Positions 37,978 through 47,713 of a stretch of 64,000 nt of DNA are shown here, in pieces. The stretch is from assembly GCA_001661245.1 (NCBI GenBank), contig KV454011.1, positions 2,057,051 to 2,121,050 on the forward strand. The letters run 5' to 3'. Numbering within the stretch: position 1 is the stretch's first letter; every line of letters starts with the position of its first letter. The notes beneath the pieces were generated by a model. The model had not been told where the DNA came from and ran no database searches. It was given only the letters and a program-made list of their open reading frames with translations. The translations under genes and the position numbers were made by a program. The stretch is from Pachysolen tannophilus NRRL Y-2460. Taxonomy: Eukaryota > Ascomycota > Pichiomycetes > Alaninales > Pachysolenaceae.

Positions 37978-39154
37978 TTATAAAAATCTCTCATGAATTA
38001 AATGAGGATTTTCTTGCCATTCATTTTTATTTATCCACATTTTTTTTAAAAGTACTCAAACCTGCTAATATTGATCCACCTATCCATGTACTATATTTTC
38101 TTTCAGGAGGAGCATATATTTTAATTTTTGTATTTTTCTCTGATGAATTTTTTAATTCATTTAATAATCTATTTCCAAAACCTTTAAAAAGAGTAGTTCC
38201 ACCACTTAAAACAATTGATTTATATAGTGAAGGTCTAAGTTCTAAATCAACTTTTAAAATTGATTCACTTAAAATTTCATGTATTCCTTGAAATTCAGAA
38301 CCTATTAATTGTGGATGAAATAAAATTTCTGTTGCTCTAAACCTTTCAGGTCCAAGATTTATTATTTTACCATCTGGTAATTTATATATTTCATGTTGTC
38401 TTGAGTCTGTTGTTGTTTCTAACATTGGATTTGTTGATAAATAATTTATCCATTCATTTTCATCTTTTCTTGGATTTTCAGATATAAAACAATTTTTTTC
38501 TTTAATAATTCTAACAATTTCCTTTTCAGAAGAAGTCATTAACATATAACCAGATTTTCTTAATAAAAATTGTAATTGTTCAGTAATATCTCTACCTGCA
38601 ACATCAATTCTTCTAATAGCTGAAGGTAAAGAAAATCCTTCATAAACTGGAACAACATGTGAAACTCCATCACCTGAATCCAATACAACACCCGTTGTTC
38701 TTCCAGAAGAATATAAAGCTAATACAGCTTGAACTGATATATATAAAGCTGGAATATTAAAAGTTTCAAAAAAAATCTCACTACATTTTTCTCTATGTCT
38801 TGATGGATTTAATGGAGCTTCTGTTAATAATATAGGATGTTCTTCTGCATTAATTTTTAAATTTTGAGAAAAAATATTTGACCATAATAATTCCATATCA
38901 TCCCAATTTTCCACCACTCCATGAGATATTGGATATTTTAAACTTAACAATCCACGATTTTCTTGAGCTCTATTACCTATAAATGTATCTCCTTCTAAAG
39001 CTCCTGCCATAATTTTTGAATATTTGGGCCGACCTATAATAGATGAAGTAATAAATTTTGGTTTATCATCACCTGCAAACCCAGATTTTAAAGAACCCGA
39101 ACCATTATCAATCACCACCGGTTGATTTAACAAAATCGGTTGATCTGGATCCAT
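37978..39154 (-). CDS. ARP1: Arp1 (centractin), dynactin subunit, with 3'-end homopolymer frameshift
   Basis: The frame as assembled runs 39154-38027 (375 aa from [20 protein letters not shown]). The actin fold is clear ([67 protein letters not shown]). The normal actin/Arp1 end is missing, but in the next frame the DNA reads [20 protein letters not shown], just what should follow FKK. The shift is at an 8-nt A run on the coding strand (38040-38047); one A fewer gives a 391-residue protein ending at 37978, near the 384 of S. cerevisiae. Arp1 forms the dynactin minifilament for dynein. An assembly indel is likely; a real C-terminal truncation is possible. Confidence 0.9.
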
Positions 39155-39345
39155 AACATATAACCAAACAGCCAAACAAAAAAAAAAACAAAAAGAAACC
39201 TTCTAGGACTCTATGTTCTATCAATTGATCTTATAACTTCTTTAATATAACTATACATAGATAGATAGATTCCTTTTGGTTTTGGCGTTTACCCTTATTT
39301 CTACTGGTAAACAAAAACAAAAAAAAAAATAAAAAAAAAAAAATA
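39155..39345. other. ARP1 upstream region and Pol III terminator
   Basis: AT-rich spacer. The T-rich run on the minus strand (plus-strand A runs at 39320-39343) directly follows the tRNA 3' end and serves as the Pol III terminator. Confidence 0.6.
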
Positions 39346-39435
39346 AGCGAATTCTGTGGATCGAACACAGGACCTTTAGATTGCAACGCTTAGCACGACT
39401 TCAGTCTAACGCTCTCCCAACTGAGCTAAATCCGC
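39346..39435 (-). tRNA. tRNA-Phe(GAA) with 17-nt intron
   Basis: The reverse complement gives acceptor GCGGATT pairing AATTCGC, D arm TAGCTCAGTTGGGAGAGC (A box), anticodon stem TTAGA/TCTAA with loop CTGAAG-A, the variable loop AGGTC, and T arm CTGTGTTCGATCCACAG (B box). The intron of 17 nt is inserted one base 3' of the GAA anticodon, the canonical nuclear tRNA intron position. The exons total 73 nt without CCA. The base after the acceptor stem (position 73) reads T rather than the A usual in tRNA-Phe. A T-run terminator follows. Confidence 0.95.
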
Positions 39436-39704
39436 CTCGGAGATGGACGATTGCAGGCGGATTCCGCACTATACGTTAGGAAGTGTAGAATTTTTTCAAC
39501 GAAGATACCATATGATAACCATTTGAACCAGGGAACAATTTTGTATAAAGATAGAAATATTTTAATTTTGTAAAGAAAAAAGAAAGAGAGAGAGAGAGAG
39601 CTAGAGCTAAAGAGTATTAATCAGAGCATATTTAAATCAAACTAAGAAGAAAAAGGAAAAGGAAAAGGAAAAGGAAAAGAAAGAAAAAAAACTCCATATG
39701 TTGG

Positions 39705-40775
39705 TTAGATTTCCTGCATAGCGACAATATTGGTTAAATCTGCAGGTTCTTTTGCATTTGTACCTGTGATTTGTTTTTCCATATAATTTTGCTTATCGTA
39801 ATCATCTTCTAATTGTTTATAACCATGCAGCAGATTTGTGCTATCCATTCCATCGACTGTTCCGGATCCTGGCATGAAAATAACTTTACTATTTGCACTT
39901 TTGGCCATACTATTCATTGCATCCAAATATCTAATTTGCATTGCAGCTTTAGATGATAAGATATCAGCAGCTTTTCTCATTAATTTTGCACTTTCTACTT
40001 CTGCTTTTGCAGTTATAATTTTACTTTCACCAATTCTCTTTGCTTCTGCAGCTTTTGATAATGACAGTTCAACTGTTGGAGGTAATCCTAAATCTTTAAT
40101 TAAGATACTTTCAATATGGACCCCCCATGAAGTTGCAATATCAGTAATTATTTCTTCAATAGCAGATGCAATATCTTCTCTTTTTTCAATAACATCTTGT
40201 AAATTAACAGCACCAACAACATGTCTTAAAGTAGTTTGTGTTCTTTCAACAATTGCATTTTGAACATCAGAAATACCGAAAACTGTTTTTGATGGTTCAA
40301 TAACGTTATAATATAACACACTGCTTAATTCAACATTAACATTATCTTTAGTCATACATCTTTGAGTAGGAATTTCAACAAGTTGAATCAATATAGGAAC
40401 TTTGAAAAGATGTTCAGTTATAGGATTAACTTTAACTAATCCAGGATCAACACCTCTATACAATTTACCATACCTTGTAACTAACCCCACATTACCTTCT
40501 TCAACATTTTTATAAGGATTTGGACAACATATACAACATGGACATAAACCTAAAAATCCAATAAAATTTCCAAAAGATTGCTTTAATGAACCATAAGTTT
40601 CAGTCTTTGGTGGTTCCCATTGAAATGAAAAAGAAGGAACATTCATTCCTGTATTCTTTGTAGGTGGCCTATTAATAACTGGTGGAACAATTGGTTTCTT
40701 AAAAGAACCACTCGAAGATCCTTGATCTGTCAGAAGAACACTTGGATCCATCTGGAAAGTTTCTCGATTACTCAT
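39705..40775 (-). CDS. SLP3: Stomatin/SPFH-family plasma-membrane protein (Slp3-like)
   Basis: 356 aa. A Pro-rich N-terminus leads to a Cys-rich hydrophobic hairpin segment (FIGFLGLCPCCICCPNPYK, near residues 72-90), then the SPFH/band-7 domain with EEGNVGLVTRYGKLYRGVDPGLVKVNP, VELSSVLYYNVIEP, TQTTLRHVVGAVNLQDVIEKRE and the coiled AEAKRIGESKIITAKAEVESAKLMRKAADIL. The Cys cluster is a likely palmitoylation site. Stomatins scaffold membrane microdomains and modulate channels and transporters. Candida SLP3 is the closest named match from memory. A Slp2-type mitochondrial role is less likely, since no targeting peptide is seen. Confidence 0.85.
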   Translation of the reverse strand: MSNRETFQMDPSVLLTDQGSSSGSFKKPIVPPVINRPPTKNTGMNVPSFSFQWEPPKTETYGSLKQSFGNFIGFLGLCPCCICCPNPYKNVEEGNVGLVTRYGKLYRGVDPGLVKVNPITEHLFKVPILIQLVEIPTQRCMTKDNVNVELSSVLYYNVIEPSKTVFGISDVQNAIVERTQTTLRHVVGAVNLQDVIEKREDIASAIEEIITDIATSWGVHIESILIKDLGLPPTVELSLSKAAEAKRIGESKIITAKAEVESAKLMRKAADILSSKAAMQIRYLDAMNSMAKSANSKVIFMPGSGTVDGMDSTNLLHGYKQLEDDYDKQNYMEKQITGTNAKEPADLTNIVAMQEI

Positions 40776-41196
40776 ATCTTAATCAATTTTAATAATAATT
40801 TTACTTTATAAACTTTTAATCATAAAAATTTTCGAAAAATAGATTATTTCTTTACATTTATATACATAATTATTCCTAAAACAGTTTTTAACATAAAGCA
40901 GCCAATCAATATTTATATCCATTCTTTAACTAAACAAGAATATTATTTATTATCAGATCTCGCAAAATAGTTAGCCGCATACGTTATAACTTTGCCCTAA
41001 TTTTTTAAAAGTAAGTGGTATTAATAATTGATTAATTAATAATAAATAGATAATGAATTATGCATATTATACAGCATTGGCATACTATAAGTACACTAAA
41101 TTGCTATTATTATTACTATAATGATATTATATATATATATATATATATATATAATTTAAACTATTTAATCTATAATTTCTGGTCATTTATTTCTGA
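40776..41196. other. SLP3 upstream / ARC1 3' flank
   Basis: 421 bp, AT-rich, with a (TA)n tract at about 41130-41153. No gene or box is recognised. Confidence 0.5.
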
Positions 41197-42360
41197 TTAG
41201 CGTACATTTGCATTAACGATTGTTGAATTGTGTAATACTTCGCCTTTTGAATTAACCAATTTTGCATCTGGTTTCCCTTCTTGTTTGTAAATGACTTCAA
41301 ATTTATCATTTGTAGAGAAATTTGGTTGAACAGTTTCCCAAATTTTCTTTTTAGGGTTTAATACTTTTTCAGGGGTTCCATCAAAACCTTCAAAGAAAAT
41401 TTTATCACCCGGTTTTGAACCTGGTGGTGGATTAACAAATTCAACTTTCCCCTCATCGGATGCACATAATACCATTGCACAAGATTTTATACCTCTCATG
41501 GTAACTGGTTTCAAATTAGCAATAACAACTACATAACGTTCCTGCATTGCTTCCAATGGGAAATAATTTACTAAACCAGAACAAACGGTACGTGGTCCTT
41601 CTTCATCACCCATATCAATAGTGGAGACATATAACGAGTCTGCATCTGGGTGTTTTACAGCCTTTTGGATAAAACCAACACGGAAATCAATCATTGAAGG
41701 GTTTGGTGGTACCAGAGCAGCTTTAGCCTTGGCTTCTTGTTCTGCTTTTGCCTTTGCCTTGGCAGCTTTCTTAGCTTCAGCTTTTGCCTTTTTCTCAGGA
41801 TCTTCTTCCTTAGAAGTAGCACCAGATGCTGATGCTGACTCTGCACCGGCTGCAGAGGCAGCTTGTGCTGGTGCTGAAGCTTGTGCTGATTTTTTCTCCT
41901 TCTTTGCTTCTTTTGTACCAGTAGCAGTAGAAGCAGAATCTTTCTTCTTCTTCTCTGGCTTTGCCTTAACTTCCCTTGGAATCTCAACATCATAATTCAA
42001 TTTCAATTTCATATCATCAGGAATGGTAATCAAGGAATTTTGAATTAAATCAGCCCATCTAAATACATGTCTAAATTGTGCTAATTCTTCAACACTATAA
42101 TTTTTACCTGTTAAAATTGGTAAAACTTTAACAAAAACCTTCACATCAGCAATCGACAGCTTATTACCTAACAAATATGTCTTATTCCTTAAATTATCAT
42201 TAAATTCAACTAAAGATTCAGGTAATCTTTTTGATAATGTTAACCATTGAGATTCTAATGCCAATTCTTCACTAGATAATTCCGCAAATTCAGAACTTAA
42301 ATCAGCTTTTTCAACATCTTTCAAGCTCAAAGCTTTCAAAGGAGCAACCAAATCAGCCAT
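41197..42360 (-). CDS. ARC1: Arc1, tRNA-binding aminoacylation cofactor
   Basis: 387 aa from MADLVAPLKALSLKDVEK; an upstream 17-residue extension is disfavoured. It has an N-terminal GST-like domain (about 1-120) that binds MetRS and GluRS, and a Lys/Ala-rich middle (about 125-215; repeated KKAAKAKAKAEQEAKAK) that binds tRNA nonspecifically. The C-terminal OB-fold/EMAP-II domain (SMIDFRVGFIQKAVKHPDADSLYVSTIDMGDEEGPRTVCSGLVNY) is nearly colinear with S. cerevisiae Arc1. It organises the yeast cytosolic MetRS-GluRS complex. Its close neighbour VPS73 is adjacent to ARC1 in S. cerevisiae too (YGL105W-YGL104C). Confidence 0.95.
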   Translation of the reverse strand: MADLVAPLKALSLKDVEKADLSSEFAELSSEELALESQWLTLSKRLPESLVEFNDNLRNKTYLLGNKLSIADVKVFVKVLPILTGKNYSVEELAQFRHVFRWADLIQNSLITIPDDMKLKLNYDVEIPREVKAKPEKKKKDSASTATGTKEAKKEKKSAQASAPAQAASAAGAESASASGATSKEEDPEKKAKAEAKKAAKAKAKAEQEAKAKAALVPPNPSMIDFRVGFIQKAVKHPDADSLYVSTIDMGDEEGPRTVCSGLVNYFPLEAMQERYVVVIANLKPVTMRGIKSCAMVLCASDEGKVEFVNPPPGSKPGDKIFFEGFDGTPEKVLNPKKKIWETVQPNFSTNDKFEVIYKQEGKPDAKLVNSKGEVLHNSTIVNANVR

Positions 42361-42597
42361 TCTAACAATCAAATAACTCTTCAATATATATATTTCTATC
42401 AACCAATTCAAACAACAAGATTTTTCCTCATCAATTCAATTTTTTAAAAAATTGAAAAATTTTTGAATTCATTTTTTTTTTGACCATTTTCTTCTTTTTT
42501 TAAAAAAAAGTAAAAAAACAGCAAAGAAAAAAAAAGTTGTACTAAACAAATTAGGGCTTCTATAGAACGTTATATGAGATAGTGTTGAAGATAATAT

Positions 42598-43782
42598 ATG
42601 AAGTTGATAAAGCAGAGTTTTGAGAAGGATTCTGGAGGGTCTGTGACGTTGGTGCTGGAGGATAAGGAGGACTTGTGGTCTTTGTACAATTTAATTCAAA
42701 AAGATGATGTTATTGATTTAAAAACTGTGAGGAATGTTAAACTTGGGAGTAAGCTGGGTTTAGGTTCAAGTTTAAAGAATAGTAAGAGTGAGAGGAAAGT
42801 TGTTTATTTAAGTATTAAGATTGAAGATATTGAGTTCAATGCTTCTGATGAGGTGATGAGGTTAAGGGGGAAGACAACAAAGCAAAATGATGATGTTCCA
42901 TTAAATTCATATCATACTGCAGAATTAGAATTTAATCATAGTTTTACATTATATAAAGATGAATGGGATCAAATTTCTTTTGATATTATTACTAAATCTT
43001 GTTCAATTGAAGAAAAAGCTGAAGTTGGAGCAATTATAATGGAAGAAGGAATTGCACATATTTGTCTTTTAACTGATAATATGACTGTATTAAGGGCAAA
43101 AATTGAAAAATCAATACCAAAGAAGAAAAGAGGTGATAATTCTCAATATGAAAAGCTGTATAATAAATTTCTTAAGATGTGTAATGATACGATATTAAGG
43201 AATTTTGATTTAGAAAAATTAAAAGCTGTTATAATTGCATCACCAGGTTTTGTTGCAAGTAAATTATATGAATTTATTATTAAAGAAGCTCAATCTAATA
43301 CAGATAAAATAGTATTGGCAAATAAATCTAAATTTATAGTTACACATTCTTCAACAGGATTTTTACAAGGTTTAGAAGAAATTTTGAAAAATCCAGATTT
43401 ACAGAAAAAATTAAGTGATACAAAATTTAGTAGAGAAGTAATAGTGATGGATAATTTTGTTCAAATCTTAAACGTTGATGATAATAGAGCTTATTATGGT
43501 CAAAAAGAATGTGAAAAAGCTATATTGCAACATCCAGGTAGTGTTAAGATTTTATTAATAACAGATACTTTATTTAGAAATGATGATATTGCTTTGAGAA
43601 AATATTATATTAATTTAACAGAAAATGTGAAAAAAACAGGTGGTGAAGTCATCATCTTTTCGAGTCTGCATGAATGTGGTGAACAACTAGATCAATTAAC
43701 TGGAATTGCTGTCATATTGAACTATCCTGTTTACGATTTAGATGAAGATGAAGATGAAGATGAAGAAGAAGAAGAAGAATAA
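42598..43782 (+). CDS. DOM34: Dom34 (Pelota), ribosome rescue factor
   Basis: 394 aa, family length 386. It has an N-terminal Sm-like eRF1_1 domain (MKLIKQSFEKDSGGSVTLVLEDKEDLWSLYNLIQKDD), a central eRF1_2 domain (IPKKKRGDNSQYEKLYNKFL; IIASPGFVASKLY) without a GGQ motif, as expected for Pelota, and a C-terminal eRF1_3 domain (YYGQKECEKAI, LLITDTLFRNDDIALRKYY, GEQLDQLTGIAVIL). It ends in a Glu/Asp run. With Hbs1 it splits stalled ribosomes in no-go and non-stop decay. CTG at 43666-43668 falls at a usually-Leu position in FSSLHxxGEQL, relevant to decoding. Confidence 0.96.
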   Translation: MKLIKQSFEKDSGGSVTLVLEDKEDLWSLYNLIQKDDVIDLKTVRNVKLGSKLGLGSSLKNSKSERKVVYLSIKIEDIEFNASDEVMRLRGKTTKQNDDVPLNSYHTAELEFNHSFTLYKDEWDQISFDIITKSCSIEEKAEVGAIIMEEGIAHICLLTDNMTVLRAKIEKSIPKKKRGDNSQYEKLYNKFLKMCNDTILRNFDLEKLKAVIIASPGFVASKLYEFIIKEAQSNTDKIVLANKSKFIVTHSSTGFLQGLEEILKNPDLQKKLSDTKFSREVIVMDNFVQILNVDDNRAYYGQKECEKAILQHPGSVKILLITDTLFRNDDIALRKYYINLTENVKKTGGEVIIFSSLHECGEQLDQLTGIAVILNYPVYDLDEDEDEDEEEEEE

Positions 43783-43854
43783 TGAGAAATCGATGTAGAA
43801 TAAATATATATTAAATTAAATAAATTAAGTTATTAATTACCATTTTGTTTTCTT

Positions 43855-44508
43855 TTAGAAACGTAATTTCCCACTTTTTAATTCTCTTGGATAAATTCCA
43901 AAGAAAACTCGCAAATACCACACATCATCTCCTTTCAAATATTGTAATCCATCTTGTAATAATCCCAAGACTAGTCCAAGTGTCGCACCTTTTTTCATAA
44001 AATTTTTAGCTTGAGTATTAGCAAGCCCATAATAATTACTATATATATATCCTGAAAGTACAGTTGCCATCATGGTGTTCCCAAAATCAATACAATTCCT
44101 AAACTTATCTAATCCAGCCTCTATCACAAATATAGAACCCGTTAAAACTGATAACTTTATAGCATTTGTAATTGCTGTCTTGAAAGAATTTACCAAACAA
44201 AAATAATTTTTTCTTTTATGATAGAAATACCATCCATTCTTTGATTTTGGTAATCTATGAGCATTTTCTGCCAAGTATTGTAAAGAAGCCTTTGAATATC
44301 CTTGAAATAAACCAGAAAATCCACCAATGGTACCTGTAGTCATCATTACTAAAGGTACTCTATATACAGGATTCAAGTTAAATCTATGACCTTCATTGTT
44401 CATTTTGAAAACTGAGGAAGAAGGTGATGACAACTGTGCCATTTCCTCAGGTGTTAATTGATTTATCATTGAATTCGTAACATTTCGAGGTGATTCCACA
44501 GAACCCAT
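43855..44508 (-). CDS. Tim17/Tim22/Tim23-family-like mitochondrial membrane protein
   Basis: 217 aa. After a hydrophilic N-terminus it has glycine-containing hydrophobic segments: VPLVMMTTGTIGGFSGLFQGY (about 52-72), FKTAITNAIKLSVLTGSIFVIEAGLDKFR (about 112-140), FGNTMMATVLSGYIY and KKGATLGLVLGLLQDG. The spacing and GxxxG-like pattern resemble the Tim17/22/23 fold. The block LAENAHRLPKSKNGWYFYHKRKNY is a striking conserved-looking feature that I associate with an uncharacterised fungal Tim17-like group, from memory. The function is not assigned; import, lipid or respiratory-assembly roles are all possible. Confidence 0.7.
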   Translation of the reverse strand: MGSVESPRNVTNSMINQLTPEEMAQLSSPSSSVFKMNNEGHRFNLNPVYRVPLVMMTTGTIGGFSGLFQGYSKASLQYLAENAHRLPKSKNGWYFYHKRKNYFCLVNSFKTAITNAIKLSVLTGSIFVIEAGLDKFRNCIDFGNTMMATVLSGYIYSNYYGLANTQAKNFMKKGATLGLVLGLLQDGLQYLKGDDVWYLRVFFGIYPRELKSGKLRF

Positions 44509-44698
44509 CTTCTAATTCAATAAAGAAATAAATATATATTTAAAGTATTAAACCATGATATAAATTATAAATCACTAATTTGTATTTATAAAACAAAAAA
44601 CCTACACGACTGACTAACAACAATTTATTAAAACTCAAACTATTCACTATTCACTATTCACTATTCACCATACGACTTTACTTTCCTTTTCTTTTTTT
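44509..44698. other. Short intergenic with heptamer repeat
   Basis: 190 bp between two minus-strand genes. It contains four perfect CTATTCA units at 44640-44667 just after the transporter's 3' end. Confidence 0.6.
44640..44667. repeat. (CTATTCA)4 tandem repeat
   Basis: Four perfect 7-nt units in the 3' flank of the VPS73-like gene. Simple repeat. Confidence 0.85.
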
Positions 44699-46210
44699 TT
44701 ATCTCCAAACTTGTTCAAACCCGTTTTTATTTTTCGTTTCTGGGATTTTGTAGTATGTGAATGTGAAGAAGGCTACACATACCGAAGCAAATATAAAATA
44801 AACCAAACCACCAATTGCTTCATTTAAAATTGGGAATAAATAACCTACTGCAAATGTAGCTAACCAATTTAAAGTAGTACCATAACTTTGAGCAATACCT
44901 TTTGCTTCATTCTGAGTGACTTCTGGTATTATTAGGAACGGAATTGGTCCCAAACCAATTGCAAATGATCCTACATATAAGAAAGTACTTAAGACGGTCA
45001 ATGAACTAAGATTTAATAATATTCCTGATCCTATTCCAATTGATGCCAAGCACATCACTGATACTGAGCTTAAAAGCATTGGTTTACGACCCAACTTATC
45101 TATGAATAATGAGGCACCAAAAGTGACAACTGCGTTAATAACTGAGATGAAGCAATTGATCATAATAGAACTATTTGGGAAAAGAGAAACCAACACTTTA
45201 ACTCCATAAAAAATAATTGAATTTATTCCACAAAATTGTTGTCCCACCATTACCACATCAACAACTTTTCTTGGTTCAGAATATTGTGGTAAGGTAAAAT
45301 ATTTTATAAATGATAATTCATTTCCAACTGTTGCCTGTTGTAATTGTTGCTGTTTCCAATCTTCAATTTCTAATTGGCATCTTGTTAAATCAGAATTTCT
45401 TAGCTTCATCAAAGTCAGTAAATCTTTTTCTTTAAAACCATTAATAGTCAACCATTTTGGTGATTCATCAATAATTAAAAAAGCACCAAATAAATTTAAA
45501 GTTCCAAGGGCGCTACCAAATAAAAGAATAAATCTCCATTGTTCATCATTTGACCAACTTATTGCCAATAATTGAGTGAGTAAAATCCCAACATTAATTG
45601 AAACTTGATTCATTGAGCCCAAAGTTCCTCTTAATTCTAATGGGCTTATTTCATTAATATATAATGGTGTTACTACTATACCACTACCAGCACCAATTCC
45701 TGATATAAGCCTACCAATTAATAATTGATAATAATTTTTGGAAAAAGTTTCCACCATAGACCCAATTATGAAAAAAAAGCTATTCACAATGAAAAGCCTT
45801 TTCCTTCCAAACTTATCCAGTAATTTCCCAGCATAAATTGAACCTAATAATCCACCAATTGAAAAAATTGATGTAACTATACCTATTTCACTATTACTTA
45901 ATGTAATACATTGAGGAATACCACGCTTACCAAACCAAGAATCCTTATATTCCCCTAAAGGAACAGATTTTTGACAAGTATAAACTGCCTCTGGAGCATT
46001 CAACTCAGACATATGATATCCATATTGCACAGAAGATAAACATGATACTAATACTCCTATAATTAAATTAAAAGTATAGACTGCACTTAAACTGCTTTTA
46101 CTACTATTCCTAGTATCACCTCCTAAAACACTAGAAGAACCCGACAGTTCACTAACATCCAACAATCTTTGATTCTCAACCTCATTTGATTCCACCATGA
46201 CCTTGACCAC
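44699..46210 (-). CDS. VPS73: MFS sugar-transporter-like protein (Vps73/Ybr241c group)
   Basis: 503 aa (a second Met at codon 5 is possible). It has twelve predicted helices with MFS sugar-porter signatures: GKLLDKFGRKR after TM2, LIGRLISGIGAGSG, PLELRGTLGSMNQ, DESPKWL, a central cytosolic loop, GQQFCGINSIIFYG, DKLGRKPML and a C-terminal PETKNK. SVQYGYHMSELNAPE near residue 62 is typical of the vacuolar Vps73 group rather than of hexose carriers. Substrate is unknown; Vps73 mutants mis-sort vacuolar proteins. Its proximity to ARC1 mirrors S. cerevisiae YGL104C/YGL105W and supports the name. Confidence 0.82.
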   Translation of the reverse strand: MVKVMVESNEVENQRLLDVSELSGSSSVLGGDTRNSSKSSLSAVYTFNLIIGVLVSCLSSVQYGYHMSELNAPEAVYTCQKSVPLGEYKDSWFGKRGIPQCITLSNSEIGIVTSIFSIGGLLGSIYAGKLLDKFGRKRLFIVNSFFFIIGSMVETFSKNYYQLLIGRLISGIGAGSGIVVTPLYINEISPLELRGTLGSMNQVSINVGILLTQLLAISWSNDEQWRFILLFGSALGTLNLFGAFLIIDESPKWLTINGFKEKDLLTLMKLRNSDLTRCQLEIEDWKQQQLQQATVGNELSFIKYFTLPQYSEPRKVVDVVMVGQQFCGINSIIFYGVKVLVSLFPNSSIMINCFISVINAVVTFGASLFIDKLGRKPMLLSSVSVMCLASIGIGSGILLNLSSLTVLSTFLYVGSFAIGLGPIPFLIIPEVTQNEAKGIAQSYGTTLNWLATFAVGYLFPILNEAIGGLVYFIFASVCVAFFTFTYYKIPETKNKNGFEQVWR

Positions 46211-46437
46211 CCCTTACATTCAATCACCGATCATATACCCAAATAATTGTACTATAAACTTGACTTGAAATCGTCGGTTCTCACCATACAAATAGCCAAA
46301 AAACACAGCAAAAAAACAAAAGAAGTGCACACAATATCAAACATCACAAAACGGGCGAAACAAACAAACAAAAGGAAAAAAGGTGTTGAAGAAAAAGAGA
46401 GATAAAAACAAGAACTTTTTAACAAGAATATATTAGT

Positions 46438-46464
46438 GGAAGTTAGAGGAAGTTAGAGGAAGTT
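46438..46464. repeat. GGAAGTTAGA tandem repeat in the ARP7 leader
   Basis: Two and two-thirds copies of a 10-nt purine-rich unit ending 20 nt before the ARP7 ATG. Probably part of the 5' UTR. Confidence 0.8.
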
Positions 46465-46483
46465 ATTATAAAATTAGATAGAG

Positions 46484-47713
46484 ATGGATTATCATATTCC
46501 TTCTGTGGTTATAGACAATGGGTCTATGACTACGAGGGCGGGTGTGTCTACGGATGAAAATCCGTCGTTAGTTTTTCCCACGCATTATTCCAAGAATGTT
46601 AATACTGATGAAATTGTTATTGGTCGTGATATCAACAATTATCCTGAGAATGAGGTTTATACGTTGTTGAACGATGGTATATTTTATAATTGGGATCATG
46701 TATTAGACAATTGGAAATATGTTTATTCGAATTTAAAAATTGAATCTAGAGAATTACCTCTTGTTATTACTGAAAATTCTTGGAATACTAAAAAAAATAG
46801 AAATAAAAGTTGTCAATTAGCATTTGAAGAATTAGAAGTTCCTGTTTTTTCTATAGTGAAGGCTCCTTTATGTACTTCATATAGTGTTGGAAGATCTACT
46901 TCTTTAATTATTGATATTGGTAGTTCTGTTACAAGTGTAACTCCAATTTTTAATGGTAATATTTTACTGAAAGGTACTGTTCATTCAAAATTTGCAGGTG
47001 ATTTTTTAAATTTACATGTTTTAGAATTTTTGAAAAAAAAGACAAATAATAATATTGATGATTTTTTAATTCCAAAAGCTTTTAATTCTGATAAAAAAAT
47101 GTCTAATTCTTTTAAAATGTATCAAATTAATAAAACATTAGCAGATTTTAAATTAAGTTGTTTATCTTTTTCAAAATTACCATTAGATCCAATCATTACT
47201 CCAGAACAATCTAATCAAATTCAAATGACCCCAAGACATTATTTATTGCCCAATGAACAAGAAAATATTCAAGATGATATTGTAGAATTACAATATGAAC
47301 AATATCAATTACCAGAAGTTTTATTAAAACCAGCATTGTATACAAATAATAATTTACAAGATATTAAAGTACCTCGTGATTCAATGGGATTAGTTGAACT
47401 AGTCTTGAGTTCTTTACAAAAATTAGAAACTGCAGGTGACATTTATCAACAATTGTTAAATAATATCGTTATAACTGGTGGAACTTCTTTTATTCCTGAT
47501 TTAGAACATAGAGTTATTAATGAATTTCAAAGAACTTTACCAAGCTTAAGTATCCAAACTTATAGCAATCCAAATTTATTAGAAAGAAATTTTAGTAGCT
47601 GGATTGGTGCAACAATCTTAAGCTCAATGGGTTCAACTTTGGATAATATATTCATTAATAAAGAAGAATATGAAGAGCTTGGTGAGGACTTGATTGCTGA
47701 AAGATTTAAATAG
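46484..47713 (+). CDS. ARP7: Arp7, actin-related subunit of SWI/SNF and RSC
   Basis: 409 aa (S. cerevisiae 477). The actin fold is degenerate at the nucleotide site: VVIDNGSMTTRAGVS, then EVYTLLNDGIFYNWDHVLDNWKYVYSNLKIESRELPLVIT, close to Arp7 EVYTLVDSQGLPYNWD...ELPLVIT. LIIDIGSSVTSVTPIFNG, SKFAGDFLN, NNIVITGGTSFIPDLEHRVI and SSWIGATIL follow. Arp7 with Arp9 binds the HSA domain of the remodeller ATPases. The linker that is long in S. cerevisiae (residues about 250-370) is shortened, explaining the length. HTS1 is next door, as in S. cerevisiae (YPR033C/YPR034W), but here in tandem rather than divergent. Confidence 0.92.
   Translation: MDYHIPSVVIDNGSMTTRAGVSTDENPSLVFPTHYSKNVNTDEIVIGRDINNYPENEVYTLLNDGIFYNWDHVLDNWKYVYSNLKIESRELPLVITENSWNTKKNRNKSCQLAFEELEVPVFSIVKAPLCTSYSVGRSTSLIIDIGSSVTSVTPIFNGNILLKGTVHSKFAGDFLNLHVLEFLKKKTNNNIDDFLIPKAFNSDKKMSNSFKMYQINKTLADFKLSCLSFSKLPLDPIITPEQSNQIQMTPRHYLLPNEQENIQDDIVELQYEQYQLPEVLLKPALYTNNNLQDIKVPRDSMGLVELVLSSLQKLETAGDIYQQLLNNIVITGGTSFIPDLEHRVINEFQRTLPSLSIQTYSNPNLLERNFSSWIGATILSSMGSTLDNIFINKEEYEELGEDLIAERFK

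Noticed and set aside
41621-41995. 124-codon plus-strand Ala/Phe-rich frame
   Set aside because: Complement of the Lys/Ala-rich linker of ARC1, a composition shadow.
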